From: Echinococcus granulosus
Taxonomy: Eukaryota; Platyhelminthes; Cestoda; Cyclophyllidea; Taeniidae
Assembly: GCF_000524195.1 (NCBI RefSeq)
Contig: NW_020170444.1
Coordinates: forward strand, 126,616 to 190,615
Reading direction: 5' to 3'
Length of the DNA: 64,000 nucleotides
Positions 61,050-64,000 of the stretch are shown here, in pieces. A program made the position numbers and the translations under genes. Position 1 is the first letter of the stretch, and each line of letters starts with the position of its first letter. Below the pieces are notes generated by a model that worked only from the letters and a program-made list of their open reading frames with translations, made no database searches and was not told where the DNA came from.

Positions 61050-64000
61050 GGTCTAAATTCATGGGCTCAAATACAAATAAAACAGAAACAACGGTCTGTT
61101 CCATTCTCCCCTTCAATCCCGCATGTCATTATTCCTTACTGAATTTCGTTATGCAATCTTAAATTAAAAACCCCGATCTCATTTAATAATGCCAGAAATA
61201 AAGTAGTAAACCAAAGACGTGCTCTTTTCTACCATCCACTCCTCCACGCCATCATGCCTTCAAGCATCTCGTTATCCCAGTTCATGCAATCAGGTGTAAA
61301 ATAAGTAAATCGGCCGACGCTCTGTTCCATTCTAACATTCGATCCTACGTGGCATCATTCCTTCATGATTTCGCCATCCAGTCGCCCTTTCTGTAATACC
61401 AATTCACTCAATCATGTGTAAAGTAAATCATCCAAAATCTGATCCTTTCTACAATTCGGTCCTCAATGCTATTATTTCTTCAAGCATTTAGCTATTCAAT
61501 CACACTTTCCGTTATCCTAATTTGTCCAATCATGTATGAATCGAACCGGACATCCAACAATCCGTACCTTTCTACCATTCACACCCATATTTTATCATTC
61601 CTTCGAGGATTTTGTCTACCAATCACCCTTTTTGTAATTCCAATTGACTCCGTCATGTGTGAAATGGATCAGTCATCCGACGATCTGTTCCCATCTACCC
61701 TTGTTGACTCCTTCATGCCACTTTACGTCATGCACATAGTCATTCTATCGCCCTTTTCGTAATCACAATTTAGTACATTGTTTGCGAATGAAACTATTCG
61801 CTCGACGATCTGTTCCTTTATACCAGTCAAAATTTCATACCACCATACCTTCAAGCTCTTTTTCTGCCCATAGCAGTTTCCGTAATTCCAATTCCCTAAA
61901 TTCACGTAGAGGTAAGTCATCAATGATCCCCTAGTTTCTACAATTTTATTCCTCCGTGCCAACGTCCCTTCATGCAGTTTGTCATCCAATCGCACTTTAC
62001 GTAATCCCAGTAGAATCAGTTATGCATCAATGGAGTCAATCAAGCAATTATGTTATGATTTTACTATATACCCCTCCTGCAACCATCGTTTCATGCATTT
62101 CGCTATTCAGTCCCAATTTCCGTAAACCTAATTTGCGCAATTATGTGTGATTTAAAACTGACATCTGACTGTCTGCTCTTTTCTACCTTTTACTACCCCA
62201 TGTCATCTTTCCTTCATAAATTTTTTTATCCAGTTGCCCATTCTACAAGCCCCTATTTACTCAAGCCTGAGTAAAATGAATCACTTATACTGCAGTTTGT
62301 TCTCTTTCTGCCATTTTACGCCTTCATGTCAAAATTCTTTAATGAATATCGTCGTCCAGTTTTCCCTTTCGTAATCTAACCTTACCCAAACATGTGTGAA
62401 ATGGATTAATCATTAAAAGATTTGATAATTTTCATCATTTTACTCCTCCATGCACATTCCTTCACACATTTGGCCTTCCAATCCAAATTTACGTGATCCC
62501 AATTCACTTAATCATGTATGAAATAAGCTAGTCTTTCAGGCTCCGTATATTTCTACTACTCACACCTACATGCCATCATTACTGCATGCATTACGGCATC
62601 CAATCTCCATTTCTAAAATCCCAATCTACACGATCGTGGGTAAAATGAATAAATCATTTAACGTTCCTTTCCATTCTAACGATCATTCCTTTATGCCCTC
62701 ATTACTTCACGATTTTGTCATCAAATCGCAATTTACGCAATTTCAATGCAATTATCCACATGTGAAATGAATCCGTCATCAGACGATCTGTTCCTTTCTA
62801 CCATGCACACTTCCACGTCGTCATTCCTTCATGCATTTCGTCATCCATTCACCATTTCATTAGTCCCAACTAACACAATCATGTATGAGGTGAACCAGTC
62901 ATCTGACGATACGCTTCTTTCTACCATTCACTGCAACATTCCATCATTCCTTCATGCATTTAGCCAGCCATTCTCCCTTTCCGCAGTCGCATTTCACTCA
63001 GTCACGTGTGAAATGAATTAGTCTTTAGACGATTTGCACCTTTGGACAATCATTTCCCACGTCATATCATTTCTACATATGCATTTCTTCACCGAATTGC
63101 CATTTCATAATCCTAATTCTCCCAATCGTTTGTGCAACAGATCAGTAGATGGTCAGTTCCTGTCTATCCTTAACTCCGTCATGCCACTTTCACTTCATGC
63201 ATCTTGTCATCCAATCGCCCTTTCCGTAATCCCAATTCGATTAAGCATGAGTGAAATGAACCCGTCATCCGAAAACCTGTTCTTTTCTACCATTCAATGC
63301 TCCATGCCATCATTCATTCATGCATTCAGCTATCCAATCCTAGTTTCCGTAATCCCGATTCATTCATTTATGTGTGAAATGAATAATTCATTCTAAGATG
63401 TGTTTTTTCCTACACTTTGGTCCTTCATACCATCATATATCCAAACATTTTGCCATCCAATTTCAATTTACGCAATCCTAATACAATCACCTATGAGAGA
63501 AATGAATCCATCATCGAGCAATCCGCTCCTTTCTATCGTTCACATCGCTTCGCCAAAATTCGTATGAGCTTTTCCTCATCTAATCGTCATTTCGGTAATC
63601 CCAATTCATTCAATTATGTGAGAAATAAAAAAAGGCATCAAGCGATCTACTTTTTTACCACTTATCCCTAATCCCATTATTCTTTATGTAGTTTCACATC
63701 TATCTGGGATTTTCGTATTTCCAATAAAATCAACCATGTGTAAAATAATTCAGCCTTCCTACATTTTACCACCCCCTCATGCATTTCGGCATCCCATTGC
63801 CCATTTCGTAATTCCCATTTACGCCATCACATGCAAGGTGAAGAGGATATTAGAGGAAAAGTTTTCTTTCTGCGATTCACACCACCAGTATACAATTTCC
63901 TTATGCATTTCGGCATCCATTCGCATTTTCCATAATCTCAATGCACTCAGCCATGCATAAAATGAATCAGTCGACCTGGAAAATGGTCCATTTAACCATT
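61050..64000. repeat. Diverged tandem repeat, unit about 122 bases
   Basis: About 24 head-to-tail copies of a unit of about 122 bases reach the right edge of the window. Within the unit, in order: ATTCCTTCATGCATTT, CATCCAATCGCC, CGTAATCCCAATTCA, CAATCATGTGTGAAATGAAT, CATCCGACGATCTGTTCC and TTTCTACCATTCACTCC. The GTGTGAAATGAAT element recurs near 61652, 62394, 62510, 62634, 62758, 62880, 63002, 63248, 63370, 63492 and 63614, mostly 122-124 bases apart. Copies differ by many substitutions and small indels. Open frames of up to 120 codons here follow the repeat and are not genes, as 122 is not a multiple of three. Confidence 0.88.

Noticed and set aside
61466..63960. A series of plus-strand open frames of 60-120 codons with similar Ser/His/Pro-rich translations
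   Set aside because: They all lie in the 122-base tandem repeat and reflect its sequence; the unit length is not a multiple of three, so no repeat protein could keep one frame.
61050..64000. CRISPR array
   Set aside because: The units are direct, about 122 bases long and diverged over their whole length, with no alternation of identical repeats and unique spacers; the genome is eukaryotic.
1..64000. tRNA, rRNA or spliced-leader RNA genes
   Set aside because: I scanned for tRNA B-box-like GTTCGA blocks with a matching A box and for rRNA-like tracts and found none that fold convincingly; without a covariance search this is not exhaustive.

Overview
The window is nuclear DNA of an invertebrate, most probably a parasitic flatworm and most likely a tapeworm. 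It is AT-rich and every recognisable gene is split by GT-AG introns. Many introns are only 30-44 bases long beside others of 1-2 kb, as in flatworm genomes. The annexin reads like the cestode annexins, and there is a flatworm-type neuropeptide F gene. Genus cannot be read from the sequence. All exon models are my own, from splice signals, phase agreement and family alignment from memory.

Layout. At 4.1-5.8 kb (minus) is a beta-1,4-galactosyltransferase. At 6.5-9.1 kb (minus) lies a decayed Ty3/gypsy retrotransposon with protease, reverse transcriptase, RNase H and integrase remnants in order. At 15.4-25.6 kb (plus) is a nine-exon annexin with a CCAAT/TATA promoter and a start codon apparently split by the first intron; one intron holds an unexplained 223-codon open frame. 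At 26.9-27.9 kb (plus) is a four-finger C2H2 protein. At 30.6-32.8 kb (minus) is clathrin light chain. At 33.3-34.2 kb (plus) is a leucine-rich PPP1R42-like protein. It converges on a ten-exon NitFhit fusion gene (34.3-38.0 kb, minus). At 38.6-39.3 kb (plus) is a penta-EF-hand protein like PDCD6/ALG-2. At 42.6-43.9 kb (minus) is transformer-2. At 56.4-57.8 kb (plus) is the neuropeptide F precursor, whose last coding exon is ten bases. At 59.5-60.8 kb (minus) are two sets of probable terminal exons of unidentified genes. From about 61.05 kb to the right edge is a diverged tandem repeat of about 122 bases.

The genes are unrelated housekeeping or signalling genes, not a pathway cluster: Golgi glycosylation, membrane binding by calcium (annexin, PDCD6), vesicle coats (clathrin), splicing (TRA2), cilium/centrosome (PPP1R42), nucleotide and metabolite repair (NitFhit), and peptide signalling (NPF). 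The most notable points are structural: the NPF intron inside the penultimate Arg codon, the split annexin start codon, a 32-base GC-AG intron, the long intron at the Nit/Fhit junction, and the satellite-like array.
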